Part shown: positions 42,216 through 52,500 of the stretch, piece by piece
Layout of the letters: the number at the start of each line of letters is the position of its first letter
Position numbering within the stretch: the first letter of the stretch is position 1
From: Amycolatopsis orientalis DSM 40040 = KCTC 9412
Lineage (GTDB): Bacteria; Actinomycetota; Actinomycetes; Mycobacteriales; Pseudonocardiaceae
Length of the DNA: 64,000 nt
NCBI RefSeq assembly: GCF_000478275.1
Contig: NZ_ASJB01000071.1
Location: 32,619 to 96,618 of the forward strand
Direction of reading: 5' to 3'
Program-made: the position numbers and the translations under genes
Notes under the pieces: generated by a model
Databases searched by the model: none
Told to the model about the DNA's origin: nothing
Seen by the model: only the letters and a program-made list of their open reading frames with translations

Positions 42216-43390
42216 GTACCCGTCTCGGAGAGAGCCTCGCCCGCGGCGTCACCATCGCGATCGTGCTCGCGCTGGTGGTCGCCGGCGCGCTGTGGTGGAC
42301 GCTCAAGGACGCCGGCCGCAACCACCTGACCGCCTATTTCGCCGGTGCCGTCGGCCTCTACGAGGGCAACGGCGTCCGGATGCTCGGCGTCGACATGGGC
42401 ACGGTCACCAAGATCCAGCCGATGGGCAACCAGGTCCGCGTCGAACTCGAGTACGACCGTTCGGTGGCGGTGCCCGCGGACGCGAAGGCGATCATCGTGG
42501 CGCCGTCGCTGGTCAGCGACCGTTACGTGCAGCTGGCCCCGGCCTACAAGGGCGGCCCGCGGATCGAGGACGGCGCCGTGATCGGCCTCGACCGCACCGA
42601 GGTGCCCCTGGAGGTCGACGAACTCGCCGCCAGCCTCTCGCGGGTCAGCAAGTCGCTCGGCCCCAACGGCGCCAACAAGAACGGTTCCCTGTCGAACCTG
42701 CTCGACACCGCCGCGAAGAACTTCGACGGCAACGGGCAGGCGCTGCACGACACGATCACCAAACTCGGCCAGGCGGCGGGCACGTTGTCCGGGAACAAGG
42801 ACGACCTGTTCAAGACCGTCGAGAACCTCGGCTCCTTCTCTCAGACGCTGGTGAACAGCGACTCGCAGGTCCGCGACTTCGAGCGGCAGCTCGCCGACGT
42901 CAGCGGATTCCTGGCGGGGGAGCGGGAGAACCTCGCCGCGACGGTGAAGCAGCTGTCCGACACGCTCACCGCGGTGCAGGCGTTCATCGAGAAGAACCGC
43001 GACCGGCTCAAGTCCAATGTGGACAAGCTGGCCAGTGTGACCAAGGTGCTCGTCGACCAGCGCGGCGCGCTCGCCGAGATCCTCGACGTCGCCCCGGTCG
43101 GCCTCGGGAACCTGGTCAACACCTACAACGCGTCGTCGGGCACGCTCGACGCGCGGGCCAACCTCAACGAGCTCACCCAGCCGCCGCTGGTGATGGTGTG
43201 CAACCTGCTCAAGCAGACCCCGGACGCGCTCGACGCGCTCGGCGACGCGTGCAAGGGGATCGCCGGACTGGTCGACGGGTTGGTGCCGCTGCCGTCGATC
43301 GCGCAGGTCATCCAGTCGTCGCAGGCGGGCCAGCTGCCGCCGCTTCCGCTGCCCATCGCCGGTCAGCTCTATGGAACGGCGGCGAAATGA
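42212..43390 (+). CDS. Mce family protein, MceD position
   Basis: ATG at 42212 overlaps mceC's stop. The 392-residue protein has a membrane segment at about 14-32, the MCE domain (LTAYFAGAVGLYEGNGVRMLGVDMGTVTKIQPMGNQVRVELEY) and long helices with Asn-rich patches (NVDKLASVTKVLVDQRGALAEILDVAPVGLGNLVNTYN). Subunit of the Mce complex. Confidence 0.9.
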   Translation: MSTRLGESLARGVTIAIVLALVVAGALWWTLKDAGRNHLTAYFAGAVGLYEGNGVRMLGVDMGTVTKIQPMGNQVRVELEYDRSVAVPADAKAIIVAPSLVSDRYVQLAPAYKGGPRIEDGAVIGLDRTEVPLEVDELAASLSRVSKSLGPNGANKNGSLSNLLDTAAKNFDGNGQALHDTITKLGQAAGTLSGNKDDLFKTVENLGSFSQTLVNSDSQVRDFERQLADVSGFLAGERENLAATVKQLSDTLTAVQAFIEKNRDRLKSNVDKLASVTKVLVDQRGALAEILDVAPVGLGNLVNTYNASSGTLDARANLNELTQPPLVMVCNLLKQTPDALDALGDACKGIAGLVDGLVPLPSIAQVIQSSQAGQLPPLPLPIAGQLYGTAAK

Positions 43391-44592
43391 TCAAGAAGTC
43401 TCTCGCACTCATCGCTTCCGGAACGGTCGCCGCGCTGACGTTGAGCGGGTGCGGATTCAGCGGGATCTACGACATCCCGCTGCCCGGCGGCGCCGAACTC
43501 GGCGACCACCCGTACACGGTCAAGGTGCAGTTCCGGGACGTGCTCGACCTGACGCCGCAGGCCGGGGTGAAGGTCAACGAGGTGTCCATCGGCCGTGTCG
43601 AGGCCATCGGGCTCACCCCGGACGGCTGGAACGCCGAGGTCACCCTGCGGGTCAACGGCGACGTGAAGCTCCCCGCGAACGCCATGGCCAACGTCAGGCA
43701 GTCGAGCCTGCTCGGTGAGAAGTACGTCGAGCTGGCCGCCCCCGCGGACGGCCAGGGCAAACTCGCCGACAACGCGGTGATCCCGCTGGCCAGGACGAAC
43801 CGCAGTGTCGAGGTCGAAGAGCTGCTCGGCGCGCTTTCGCTGCTGCTCAACGGCGGCGGGGTGGAACAGCTCAACACCATCACCAAGGAACTCAACAACG
43901 CCACGAGCGGCCGCTCGCCGGAACTCAAGGCGCTGCTGAACAACACCAACCAGCTGGTCACGAACCTCGACAAGCAGTCCGCGAACATCACGCGGGCGCT
44001 CGACGGGCTGAACCGGCTCTCGCTCACGCTGAACGGGCAGAAGGACAAGCTGGTCGGCGCGGTCGACAACCTGGGCCCCGGGCTCGGCGTGCTGGAGCAG
44101 CAGCGCGGTCAGCTGGTGACCATGCTGAACGCGCTCAACCACCTCTCCGGTGTCGCCGTCGACACGGTCAACAAGAGCAAGGAAGACCTCGTCGCCGACC
44201 TCAAAGCACTGCAGCCGACGCTGCAGAAGCTCGGCGAGGCGGGCTCGGACCTGCCCAAGGCGCTGGAGATCCTGCTGACCTTCCCGTTCAGCGACGCCGC
44301 CTACGACGGCGTCAAGGGCGACTACTTCAACCTGTTCGCGAAGGTCGACCTGAACTTGAACGAGATCCTCAAGAACCTCGGCCGCAGCCGTCAGAACCCG
44401 CTCCAGGACGTCGTCCCGGTGCCCGGGCTGACCGGCGGGACCGAGGGGCCGGGCGTGAACCCGCCGCTGCCGATCCCGGACAGCGTCGGGGGTGTCGCCG
44501 GCAGTCAGGCGGGCGCGCCGCAGGGCGGCGGACAGCCGCAACAGACCGGACCCGCCGGTATCTTCGGCCTGCTGTCGGGAGGTGCGGGCTGA
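43387..44592 (+). CDS. Mce family lipoprotein, MceE position
   Basis: ATG at 43387 overlaps mceD's stop. The 401-residue protein has a lipoprotein signal (MIKKSLALIASGTVAALTLSGC, Cys22 in the lipobox), the MCE domain (YTVKVQFRDVLDLTPQAGVKVNEVSIGRVEAIGLTPDGWNAEVTLRV) and helices with Gln/Asn repeats, then a Gly/Pro/Gln-rich tail. In mycobacteria the MceE member is likewise the lipoprotein (LprK-like). Confidence 0.92.
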   Translation: MIKKSLALIASGTVAALTLSGCGFSGIYDIPLPGGAELGDHPYTVKVQFRDVLDLTPQAGVKVNEVSIGRVEAIGLTPDGWNAEVTLRVNGDVKLPANAMANVRQSSLLGEKYVELAAPADGQGKLADNAVIPLARTNRSVEVEELLGALSLLLNGGGVEQLNTITKELNNATSGRSPELKALLNNTNQLVTNLDKQSANITRALDGLNRLSLTLNGQKDKLVGAVDNLGPGLGVLEQQRGQLVTMLNALNHLSGVAVDTVNKSKEDLVADLKALQPTLQKLGEAGSDLPKALEILLTFPFSDAAYDGVKGDYFNLFAKVDLNLNEILKNLGRSRQNPLQDVVPVPGLTGGTEGPGVNPPLPIPDSVGGVAGSQAGAPQGGGQPQQTGPAGIFGLLSGGAG

Positions 44593-45857
44593 TGCTGGTC
44601 CGGAGGACGAAGATCCAGCTGGTCCTGTTCGCGGTCATCTCCGTGGTCGCCATCGTGTACGCGCTGATCCGGTTCGCCGGGCTCGGCTCGGTCTTCGGCG
44701 ACGAGGGCTACACGGTGAAGCTCGAACTCAAGGAGTCGGGCGGCATCTTCCAGAACGCCGAGGTCACCTATCGCGGCTTCAACATCGGCCGCGTCGGCGA
44801 ACTGCGCCTGACCAAGACCGGGCTGGAGGCCGACCTCAACATCGCGCCCGACGCCCCGCAGGTGCCCGCCGATCTGGACGCCGTGGTCGCGAACCGGTCC
44901 GCGGTCGGCGAGCAGTTCGTCGACCTGCGGCCCAAGGGCGAGAACGGACCGTTCCTGCAGCCGGGTTCGGTCATCCCGGCGGGCAAGGTCAAGACCCCGG
45001 TGCCCACCGAGCAGCTCATCGGCGACCTCGACAGCCTCGCGGCGTCCGTGCCGACCGACTCGCTGCGCAAGGTCGTCGACGAGTCGTACAACGCCTTCAA
45101 CGGCACCGGCCCGGACCTGCAGCGGCTGCTCGACACCGCGCGCAGCTTCACCACGACCGCGCAGGAGTACCTGCCGCAGACGATCCAGCTGCTGGAAAAG
45201 GGCGGGCAGGTCCTCGACACGCAGAACGACATGGCGAGTTCGATGAAGTCGTTCAGCGCGGATCTCAACAAGCTGTCCGGCACGCTGAAGAACTCCGACG
45301 CCGACATCCGGAAGCTGATCGGGATCACCCCGCAGGTGGCGAACCAGATCAGCTCGGTGCTCGCCGAATCCGGACCCGGGCTGGGCGCGCTGACGGCGAA
45401 CCTGCTCACGACGTCGAACCTGCTCGTGACCCGGCTCGACGGGCTGGAGCAGGGGCTGGTGACCTACCCGATGCTCGCGGCGGGCGCCAACACGGTCGCC
45501 AACGACGGCACCGCGCACCTCGGGCTCGCGCTCAACCTGTTCAACCCGCCTTCGTGCACGAAGGGCTACATCGGCCTCGACAAGTACCGCGAAGGCACCG
45601 ACACGACGCCGCGCGCGCCGAAGGACGACGCGTACTGCGCCGAGCCGAAGGGCAGCCCGATCAACGTGCGCGGTTCGCAGAACGTGCCGTACAACGGGGT
45701 CCCGCAGATCCCGTCGCAGGGCGACGTCGCCGCGAACGCCGGGCGGTCGGCCGACGAGCTGGCCAGCCTGCGCGCGGCGCAGGGCATGCCGAGTGTCCTT
45801 CAGGGCCCCGGGGTCAGCCTGGCCAGCCTCGGCGCCTTGCTGGGACTGCCCGGCTGA
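44592..45857 (+). CDS. Mce family protein, MceF position
   Basis: The ATG at 44592 overlaps mceE's last base. The 421-residue protein has a membrane segment (about 10-30), the MCE domain (YTVKLELKESGGIFQNAEVTYRGFNIGRVGELRLTKTGLEADLNI) and helical parts, with two cysteines near residues 318 and 345. Last of the six subunits. Two Mce-associated genes follow after short gaps. Confidence 0.9.
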   Translation: MLVRRTKIQLVLFAVISVVAIVYALIRFAGLGSVFGDEGYTVKLELKESGGIFQNAEVTYRGFNIGRVGELRLTKTGLEADLNIAPDAPQVPADLDAVVANRSAVGEQFVDLRPKGENGPFLQPGSVIPAGKVKTPVPTEQLIGDLDSLAASVPTDSLRKVVDESYNAFNGTGPDLQRLLDTARSFTTTAQEYLPQTIQLLEKGGQVLDTQNDMASSMKSFSADLNKLSGTLKNSDADIRKLIGITPQVANQISSVLAESGPGLGALTANLLTTSNLLVTRLDGLEQGLVTYPMLAAGANTVANDGTAHLGLALNLFNPPSCTKGYIGLDKYREGTDTTPRAPKDDAYCAEPKGSPINVRGSQNVPYNGVPQIPSQGDVAANAGRSADELASLRAAQGMPSVLQGPGVSLASLGALLGLPG

Positions 45858-45888
45858 GCCCCAGACCGCATACCTACCCTGGAGTGTC

Positions 45889-46422
45889 ATGAGTTCTTCT
45901 CGATCGTGGACCTCGCCGCGAACGCTGCTGCTGGGCGCCGCGGCGTTCGCGCTGGCCGCCCTGCTCGCCGCGGGCCTGTTCGGGATCCAGTGGGCGGTGG
46001 CGGCCGCGGACGACAACGCCGACCTGGCGCGGACGCGGGACGACGTGGTCAAGGCCGGTGGCACCGCGATCAAGGCCTACACCGAGGTCGATTTCGAGGA
46101 CCTCGACGGGTACTTCGCCAAACAGAAGGCCGTCTCCGACAAGAAGATGACGGACGAGCTGATCCAGCTGGAGCCGAGCTACCGCAAGGCGCTCGGTGAG
46201 GCGAAGACCAAGGTCGTGACCACCATCCAGGACATCGCGGTGGAGGAACTCGACGACCACGAGGGCAAGACGAGCTTCCTCGCCGCCATCTCGACACAGG
46301 TCACCCAGGGCGACAAGGTGATCTCCAAGCCGATGCGCCTGGAAGTCTCGATGACCAGGGTCGGCGAGGAGTGGAAGGTCTCCGGGATCAGCAACGTGCC
46401 CCTCGTCGCGGCCGGTCAGTAA
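45889..46422 (+). CDS. Mce-associated membrane protein
   Basis: ATG at 45889 behind CTGGAGTG. The 177-residue protein has one N-terminal membrane helix (LLLGAAAFALAALLAAGLFGIQW) and a small NTF2-like outside domain (VVKAGGTAIKAYTEVDFEDLDGYFAKQKAVSDKKM, ending VGEEWKVSGISNVPLVAAGQ). Proteins of this type (Mas/Mam) follow mce operons and help hold the complex together. Gap to mceF is 31 nt. Confidence 0.87.
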   Translation: MSSSRSWTSPRTLLLGAAAFALAALLAAGLFGIQWAVAAADDNADLARTRDDVVKAGGTAIKAYTEVDFEDLDGYFAKQKAVSDKKMTDELIQLEPSYRKALGEAKTKVVTTIQDIAVEELDDHEGKTSFLAAISTQVTQGDKVISKPMRLEVSMTRVGEEWKVSGISNVPLVAAGQ

Positions 46423-46449
46423 GAGCGTCACCTAGAACGGAGCCACGTA

Positions 46450-47505
46450 GTGCCCCCCTCCCGCCGCCAGCCCCCTCGCAGCACCCCGCCGGTGCGCCGC
46501 CCCCGGGTGGCCGGTCTGCGCCGGCCCGGCGCCTCGCCCGTCGACGCGGCTCCCGCGCCCGAGGCCGAGTCCGTCGAGACGCCGGCGCCGGTCCGCCGTC
46601 CTTCGCCGCGGCCTGCTCCGCGTCCGGCTCCTGCGCCTGCTCCCGAGGTCGTCGCTGAGCCCGCTGCCGAAGCCGAGGTGGCGGCTGTCGAGGCGCCGGT
46701 AGAGGTCGAGGAGGCACCGGAGGCTGTCGAGGCTCCTGAGAGCGCTGAGGCCGCTGAAGACGAGGTTGTCGCGAAGCCGAGTCCGCGGGCGAAGGCTCGT
46801 GCGGTCGCCAAGGCGAAGCCGGAGGACATCGAAGAGGCCGAAGCCGAGGTCGCCGCCGAAGCCGACTCCGCCTCTGATTCCGACCCTGCCTCTGAAGCCG
46901 ACTCTGGCTCCGAGGAGTCGAAGAAGCCGGTATCGCGGCAGCTGATCCTGGCGGGCGCGCTGGTCGTCGTCGGCCTGCTGCTGGCCGGGGCCGCGGTGCT
47001 GTTCAAGATCCAAGCGGACGACGTGACCAGCTCGACGAACAACACCGCGCTGCTGGACGTCGCGAAGACGTCGCAGGTCAAGGACCAGGTCTCGAAGGCG
47101 ACCGAGGCCCTGTTCTCGTACGACTACAACAACATCGCGAAGACCGAGGCCGCGGCGGCCGATCTGCTGGTCAACGACGAGGTGCGGGCGAAGTACAACC
47201 TGCTGATGGGCGAGGTCAAGCGGCTGGCCCCGCAGCAGAAGATGGTCGTGACGTGCAAGGTCACCCGCAGCGCCGTCATCCGGCTGGAGGGTGACCGGGC
47301 CGACGTGATGGTGTTCGTCGACCAGAGCTCGACGCGGGCCGACACGAACAAGACCACCGCCGGGAGCGCGCAGCTGCACTTGAACGCGGAGCTGCAGGGC
47401 GACAAGTGGAAGATCACGGCGATGAACACCTACTCCGCTCCGGCCAACCCGGCCGCCTCCTCGGCGCCTGCCGCGCCCCCCGCCTCGCCGGCCCCCTCCA
47501 AGTAG
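46450..47505 (+). CDS. Mce-associated membrane protein with long low-complexity N-terminus
   Basis: GTG at 46450 follows GGAGCC. The 351-residue protein has about 155 residues rich in Pro, Arg, Ala and Glu (RRPSPRPAPRPAPAPAPE, then many Ala-Glu), a membrane helix at about 164-185 (LILAGALVVVGLLLAGAAVLF) and an NTF2-like outer domain that parallels the previous gene (SYDYNNIAKTEAAAADLLVNDEVRAKYNLLMGEV). The tail is Pro/Ala-rich. It is the last gene of the mce operon, 27 nt after its neighbour. Confidence 0.85.
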   Translation: MPPSRRQPPRSTPPVRRPRVAGLRRPGASPVDAAPAPEAESVETPAPVRRPSPRPAPRPAPAPAPEVVAEPAAEAEVAAVEAPVEVEEAPEAVEAPESAEAAEDEVVAKPSPRAKARAVAKAKPEDIEEAEAEVAAEADSASDSDPASEADSGSEESKKPVSRQLILAGALVVVGLLLAGAAVLFKIQADDVTSSTNNTALLDVAKTSQVKDQVSKATEALFSYDYNNIAKTEAAAADLLVNDEVRAKYNLLMGEVKRLAPQQKMVVTCKVTRSAVIRLEGDRADVMVFVDQSSTRADTNKTTAGSAQLHLNAELQGDKWKITAMNTYSAPANPAASSAPAAPPASPAPSK

Positions 47506-47700
47506 CCCCCGACTTGCGTTTAGCCCCCTAATCGTGACGCCGCGGCTCGGTCCCCTCCCGAGCCACCACGTCGCGTTTAGCGGGCTGAACGCGCTCTGGG
47601 CGCTAGGTGCCCGCCCCCTTGTGCCAGAGCGCGCCGACTTGCGTTTCGCCCCCTAATCGCGACGCGTCGGCGCGCTGACCTGGGCGTACCTCGACGAGCG
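47506..47700. repeat. Cluster of three 21-nt elements after the mce operon
   Basis: Copies lie at 47516-47536 (AGCCCCCTAATCGT type), 47573-47593 (AGCGGGCTGAACGC type) and 47641-47661 (CGCCCCCTAATCGC type), all in the same direction, in the gap between converging genes. Each is preceded by GACTTGCGTTT or a like stretch. Confidence 0.85.
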
Positions 47701-48939
47701 TCAGAGGCCACGCGACCGGAGTTTGAAGCGGGCCTTCCTCGCCTTCTTGGCCATCACCCGGTCCGGATGGTCCGTGGCGACGACGTCGAGGAGTTCGAGT
47801 GTCGAGGGGTGGTCGGAGGACGTCAGCATGTCGACGATGTCGAATCCGTCGTCCATCTCGGCCAGCTGGTGCACGAAGGCGCCGAGCTGATGCATCGCCG
47901 CGAAGTGGTCGGTCATCCCGACGAGGACCTCGTCGCGGTCGACCGAATCGGGACCGATCGCCCCGCGTTCCGACAGCCACATCGCCGCGACAGCGCCGGG
48001 CAGGCCACCCTCCCCGCGGATCCCGGCGGCGGTCTCGAGGCCGTGTCCTCCGGTTTCACCGAGCGCGATCAAGGCGAGCAGCCGTTCGGACGGGCTCGTC
48101 GCCACCCGGAGGAACTCGCCTGCTTCGGTCGCCGCGTCAAGGGGAGAGCGGTGCCGAGCCCAGGCTTTGATCTCCGCGTCGATGATCTCCGGCGGGGCGT
48201 CGAGGAGCTGCGAACCCAGTTTGTCGAGCCGCTCGCCCGCGACCTCGCCGACGATCGGCGCGGCCACCCCGGCCTCGCGGAGTTCCCGGTTGGTCGCCCA
48301 CACCGTGAGCGGGGTGAGCTTGATCAGCGTCGGGTCCGGATCCGGGTTGCCGCTGATGTCGGCGACCTTGGCCAGGAAGTCCGGGTCGGTCATGGTGTCC
48401 TGCTCGATCGCGCCGAGCCGGTTCAGCAGCTCCAGCAGGACGGTCGTCGCGTAGCGGAGACCGGGACTCGGCTCGGGAGCGCGTTCGAACATCTCCGCGA
48501 GGACCCCGAGGGCGAGCTCGACGGGCACCGGCACGTCGCCCGACCGGTACAGGGTGAGGGAAAGCGCCGAAACCAGCTGAGGGAACAGCGCCGCGAACTC
48601 GTCGGACTTCTCTCCGGCGAGGTCGTACGCGGCCGCGCCGACCGTCGAAAACGCCCGCTCCCACAGCGCGAGCGGATCCTCGAGGAGGCCGGCGTTCTTC
48701 TTGACCGGTACGTACGAGCCCTTGAGGACGCGAATGAGGCCGCAATCCTCGGCCCAGCGACCGACCGGGCCGGTCCGCGGCTCGTTGTGCTCGGGCAAAC
48801 CGGCGACGAAGCCGCGGAGTTCCTGAAGTACCGGACTTCGCTCGGCGGCCAAGCGCAGCTCGGCCTCCGGTGGCACGGCTACCGGCGACATCGGTGGGGT
48901 GCTGTCGAAGGCCGGCTCGTCCTCGCGCGTCTGGACCAT
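47701..48939 (-). CDS. Hypothetical helical protein
   Basis: The 412-residue soluble protein starts MVQTREDEPAFDSTPPMSPVAVPPEAEL. It has no signal or membrane segment and is mostly alpha-helical, with a region GLIRVLKGSYVPVKKNAGLLEDPLALWERAF near residue 88 and a basic C-terminal end (AKKARKARFKLRSRGL). I recognise it as an actinobacterial protein of unknown function. It is on the opposite strand to mce and rpoB and is bounded by repeats. Confidence 0.6.
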   Translation of the reverse strand: MVQTREDEPAFDSTPPMSPVAVPPEAELRLAAERSPVLQELRGFVAGLPEHNEPRTGPVGRWAEDCGLIRVLKGSYVPVKKNAGLLEDPLALWERAFSTVGAAAYDLAGEKSDEFAALFPQLVSALSLTLYRSGDVPVPVELALGVLAEMFERAPEPSPGLRYATTVLLELLNRLGAIEQDTMTDPDFLAKVADISGNPDPDPTLIKLTPLTVWATNRELREAGVAAPIVGEVAGERLDKLGSQLLDAPPEIIDAEIKAWARHRSPLDAATEAGEFLRVATSPSERLLALIALGETGGHGLETAAGIRGEGGLPGAVAAMWLSERGAIGPDSVDRDEVLVGMTDHFAAMHQLGAFVHQLAEMDDGFDIVDMLTSSDHPSTLELLDVVATDHPDRVMAKKARKARFKLRSRGL

Positions 48940-49414
48940 CGGCCCAGTCTGACACCGTCCGGCGGATCGCGTTCAGCCCCCTGATCGCGATCCGGGGGCG
49001 TTCCTGTGCGCCGCCCCAGAAGCCGCACCGGCCACAACGGTCACACGGACAGACCCACGGAAGTCACCTCGCCGGCCGCCCGCGCCCCGACCTGGTGACT
49101 CTCCGGAACAGGCGCCGACGGCATCGCGTTTAGCCCGCTAAACGCAGGTCGGCGGGCCGACGCCGTCACCTGCGGGTACCGGGCGGTAACCGGACGCGCG
49201 TCCTGTTCGTCACCCTCCGCGCGACCTCTTCGACGCTGCGCCAACCGGCGGGACCACCGCGCGGCATCTTGACTACGAGCCCGCGTGGGGTCACGCTTAC
49301 TGGCAACGGCGAGAACCGGCGGTTCCCTTGCGGGAGGGACGGCCCCGGGGAAGCCGAGGAGAGGCATACCTGAAGACGTTGCGATGCAGGCTGGGCCCCA
49401 TCGGGAGCGCCCCC
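48940..49414. repeat. Intergenic region with two 21-nt elements upstream of rpoB
   Basis: A GCGTTCAGCCCCCTGATCGC copy lies at 48969-48989 and a perfect AGCCCGCTAAACGC palindrome at 49126-49146. The rest, up to the rpoB promoter at 49415, holds no convincing reading frame on either strand. Confidence 0.75.
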
Positions 49415-49443
49415 TGGACAGACCGCGACGTTCGGGCTAGACT
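49415..49443 (+). promoter_or_regulatory. Promoter of rpoB (TGGACA-17-TAGACT)
   Basis: TGGACA at 49415-49420 and TAGACT at 49438-49443 are 17 nt apart, a strong housekeeping promoter. It places the start point near 49450, leaving a leader of about 130 nt. A second TAGGAT at 49488-49493 has no good -35. Confidence 0.7.
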
Positions 49444-49519
49444 GCTTCTTTGCGCTGCCCTCTTTCAGGCTGCCCGGAGCCGGTAGTTAGGATAGTGGGC
49501 ACACGGCACCCTTGACAGT

Positions 49520-49543
49520 CCGCATCAGCTGTTGCTGACGCGG
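49520..49543 (+). promoter_or_regulatory. Hairpin in the rpoB leader
   Basis: CCGCATCAGC and GCTGACGCGG form a stem with one mismatch around a TGTT loop, 36 nt before the start codon. It could affect translation or pausing; no T-run follows, so it is not a terminator. Confidence 0.4.
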
Positions 49544-49578
49544 CTGCTCACCGCTCATTGTCCCCGGAAGGACGCATC

Positions 49579-52500
49579 TTGGCAGTCTCTCCCGCGAACC
49601 AGGCCACTGCTGCGACCACCTCGGCTGTATCTCGCTCGGAGTCCACGGGAATCCCGGGAGCCCCCAAGCGGGTCTCCTTCGCAAAGATTCGCGAGCCGCT
49701 CAACACCCCGAACCTGCTCGACGTGCAGATCAGGTCCTTCGAATGGTTCACCGGCGACGAGGCGTGGTTCGAACGCCGCGTCGAAGAAGGTGAAGAAAAC
49801 CCGGTCGGCGGCCTGGAAGAGGTCCTCAACGAGATCTCGCCGATCGAGGACTTCTCCGGATCCATGTCGCTGTCCTTCTCCGACCCGCGCTTCGACGAGG
49901 TCAAGGCCTCCGTCGAGGAGTGCAAGGACAAGGACATGACGTACGCGGCCCCGCTGTTCGTGACCGCCGAGTTCGTGAACAACAACACCGGCGAGATCAA
50001 GAGCCAGACGGTCTTCATGGGCGACTTCCCGGTGATGACCGACAAGGGCACCTTCGTCATCAACGGCACCGAGCGTGTCGTCGTGTCCCAGCTGGTCCGT
50101 TCGCCGGGTGTGTACTTCGACACCAGCGTCGACAAGACCACGGACAAGGACGTCTTCAACGTCCGCGTCATCCCGAGCCGCGGTGCGTGGCTCGAGTTCG
50201 ACGTCGACAAGCGCGACACCGTCGGTGTCCGTATCGACCGCAAGCGCCGTCAGCCGGTGACCGTGTTGCTGAAGGCGCTCGGCTGGACCACCGAGGCGAT
50301 CCGCGAGCGTTTCTCCTTCTCCGAGACGCTGCTCGCCACCCTCGAGAAGGACCACACCGCCGGCACCGACGAGGCGCTGCTCGACATCTACCGCAAGCTG
50401 CGCCCGGGCGAACCGCCCACCAAGGAGAGCGCGCAGACGCTGCTGGAGAACCTGTTCTTCAAGCCGAAGCGCTACGACCTCGCCAAGGTCGGCCGGTACA
50501 AGCTGAACAAGAAGCTCGGCCTCACCACGCCGTACGACACCGGGACGCTGACCGAAGAGGACATCGTCTCGACGATCGAGTACCTGGTCCGGCTGCACGC
50601 CGGCGAGGACAAGGCGACCGTCGGCGACCAGGTCATCCCGGTCGAGACCGACGACATCGACCACTTCGGCAACCGTCGTCTCCGCACCGTCGGCGAGCTC
50701 ATCCAGAACCAGATCCGCGTGGGTCTGTCCCGGATGGAGCGCGTCGTCCGTGAGCGGATGACCACCCAGGACGTCGAGGCGATCACGCCGCAGACCCTGA
50801 TCAACATCCGTCCCGTCGTGGCGGCGATCAAGGAGTTCTTCGGTACTTCGCAGCTGTCGCAGTTCATGGACCAGAACAACCCGCTGTCGGGGCTGACGCA
50901 CAAGCGTCGTCTGTCCGCCCTCGGCCCCGGTGGTCTGTCGCGTGAGCGCGCCGGCATGGAGGTCCGTGACGTCCACCCGTCGCACTACGGCCGCATGTGC
51001 CCGATCGAGACGCCGGAAGGCCCGAACATCGGCCTGATCGGTTCGCTCTGCTCGTACGCGCGGGTCAACCCGTTCGGTTTCATCGAGACCCCGTACCGCA
51101 AGGTCGTCGAGGGCCGCGTCACCGACCAGGTCGACTACCTCACCGCGGACGAGGAAGACCGCTTCGTGAAGGCGCAGGCGAACGCGCCGATCTCGGACGA
51201 CGGCACCTTCGTCGAAGACCGTGTCCTGGTCCGTAAGAAGGGCGGCGAGGTCGAGCTGATCGACCCGCTCGACGTGGACTACATGGACGTCTCGCCGCGG
51301 CAGATGGTCTCGGTCGCGACCGCGATGATCCCGTTCCTCGAGCACGACGACGCGAACCGCGCCCTGATGGGTGCGAACATGCAGCGCCAGGCCGTGCCGC
51401 TGCTCCGCAACCAGGCGCCGTACGTCGGCACCGGGGTGGAGCTGCGTGCCGCGGTCGACGCCGGTGACGTGCTCGTCGCCGAGCAGGCCGGTGTCGTCGA
51501 GGAGCTCTCGGCGGACCTGATCACGATCATGCACGACGACGGCACGCGGAAGAGCTACGGACTGTACAAGTTCCGTCGCTCCAACCACGGCACCTGCTTC
51601 AACCACCGCCCGATCGTCAACGAGGGCGACCGGGTCGAGCAGGGTCAGGTCATCGCCGACGGCCCGTCCACCGAGAACGGTGAGATGGCGCTCGGCAAGA
51701 ACCTGCTCGTCGCGGTCATGCCGTGGGAGGGCCACAACTACGAGGACGCGATCATCCTCTCCGAGCGCCTGGTGCAGGACGACGTGCTCACGTCGATCCA
51801 CATCGAGGAGCACGAGATCGACGCCCGCGACACCAAGCTGGGCGCCGAGGAGATCACCCGGGACATCCCGAACGTCTCCGAGGAGGTCCTGGCCGACCTC
51901 GACGAGCGCGGCATCATCCGCATCGGTGCCGAGGTCCGCGACGGCGACATCCTGGTCGGCAAGGTCACGCCCAAGGGTGAGACCGAGCTGACCCCGGAAG
52001 AGCGCCTCCTCCGCGCGATCTTCGGCGAGAAGGCCCGTGAGGTCCGCGACACCTCGCTGAAGGTGCCGCACGGCGAGACCGGCAAGGTCATCGGCATCCG
52101 CGTGTTCTCGCGCGAGGACGACGACGAGCTGCCCCCGGGCGTCAACGAACTGGTCCGGGTCTACGTGGCCCAGAAGCGGAAGATCCAGCCGGGCGACAAG
52201 CTCGCCGGCCGCCACGGGAACAAGGGTGTCATCGGCAAGATCCTCCCCGTCGAGGACATGCCGTTCATGGAGGACGGCACGCCCGTCGACATCATCCTGA
52301 ACACCCACGGTGTCCCGCGTCGTATGAACATCGGCCAGGTCCTGGAACTCCACCTGGGCTGGCTGGCGTCGCAGGGGTGGAAGATCGAGGGCAACCCGGA
52401 GTGGGCGAAGAACCTCAACGAGGAGCTCTACGACGTCGACCCCGGCACCAACACCGCCACCCCGGTGTTCGACGGTGCGAAGGAAGACGAGCTGACCGGC

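Noticed and set aside
49512..49517. Perfect TTGACA close to the rpoB start as a second promoter
   Set aside because: No -10-like sequence at 15-19 nt downstream, and a TSS there would leave almost no leader.
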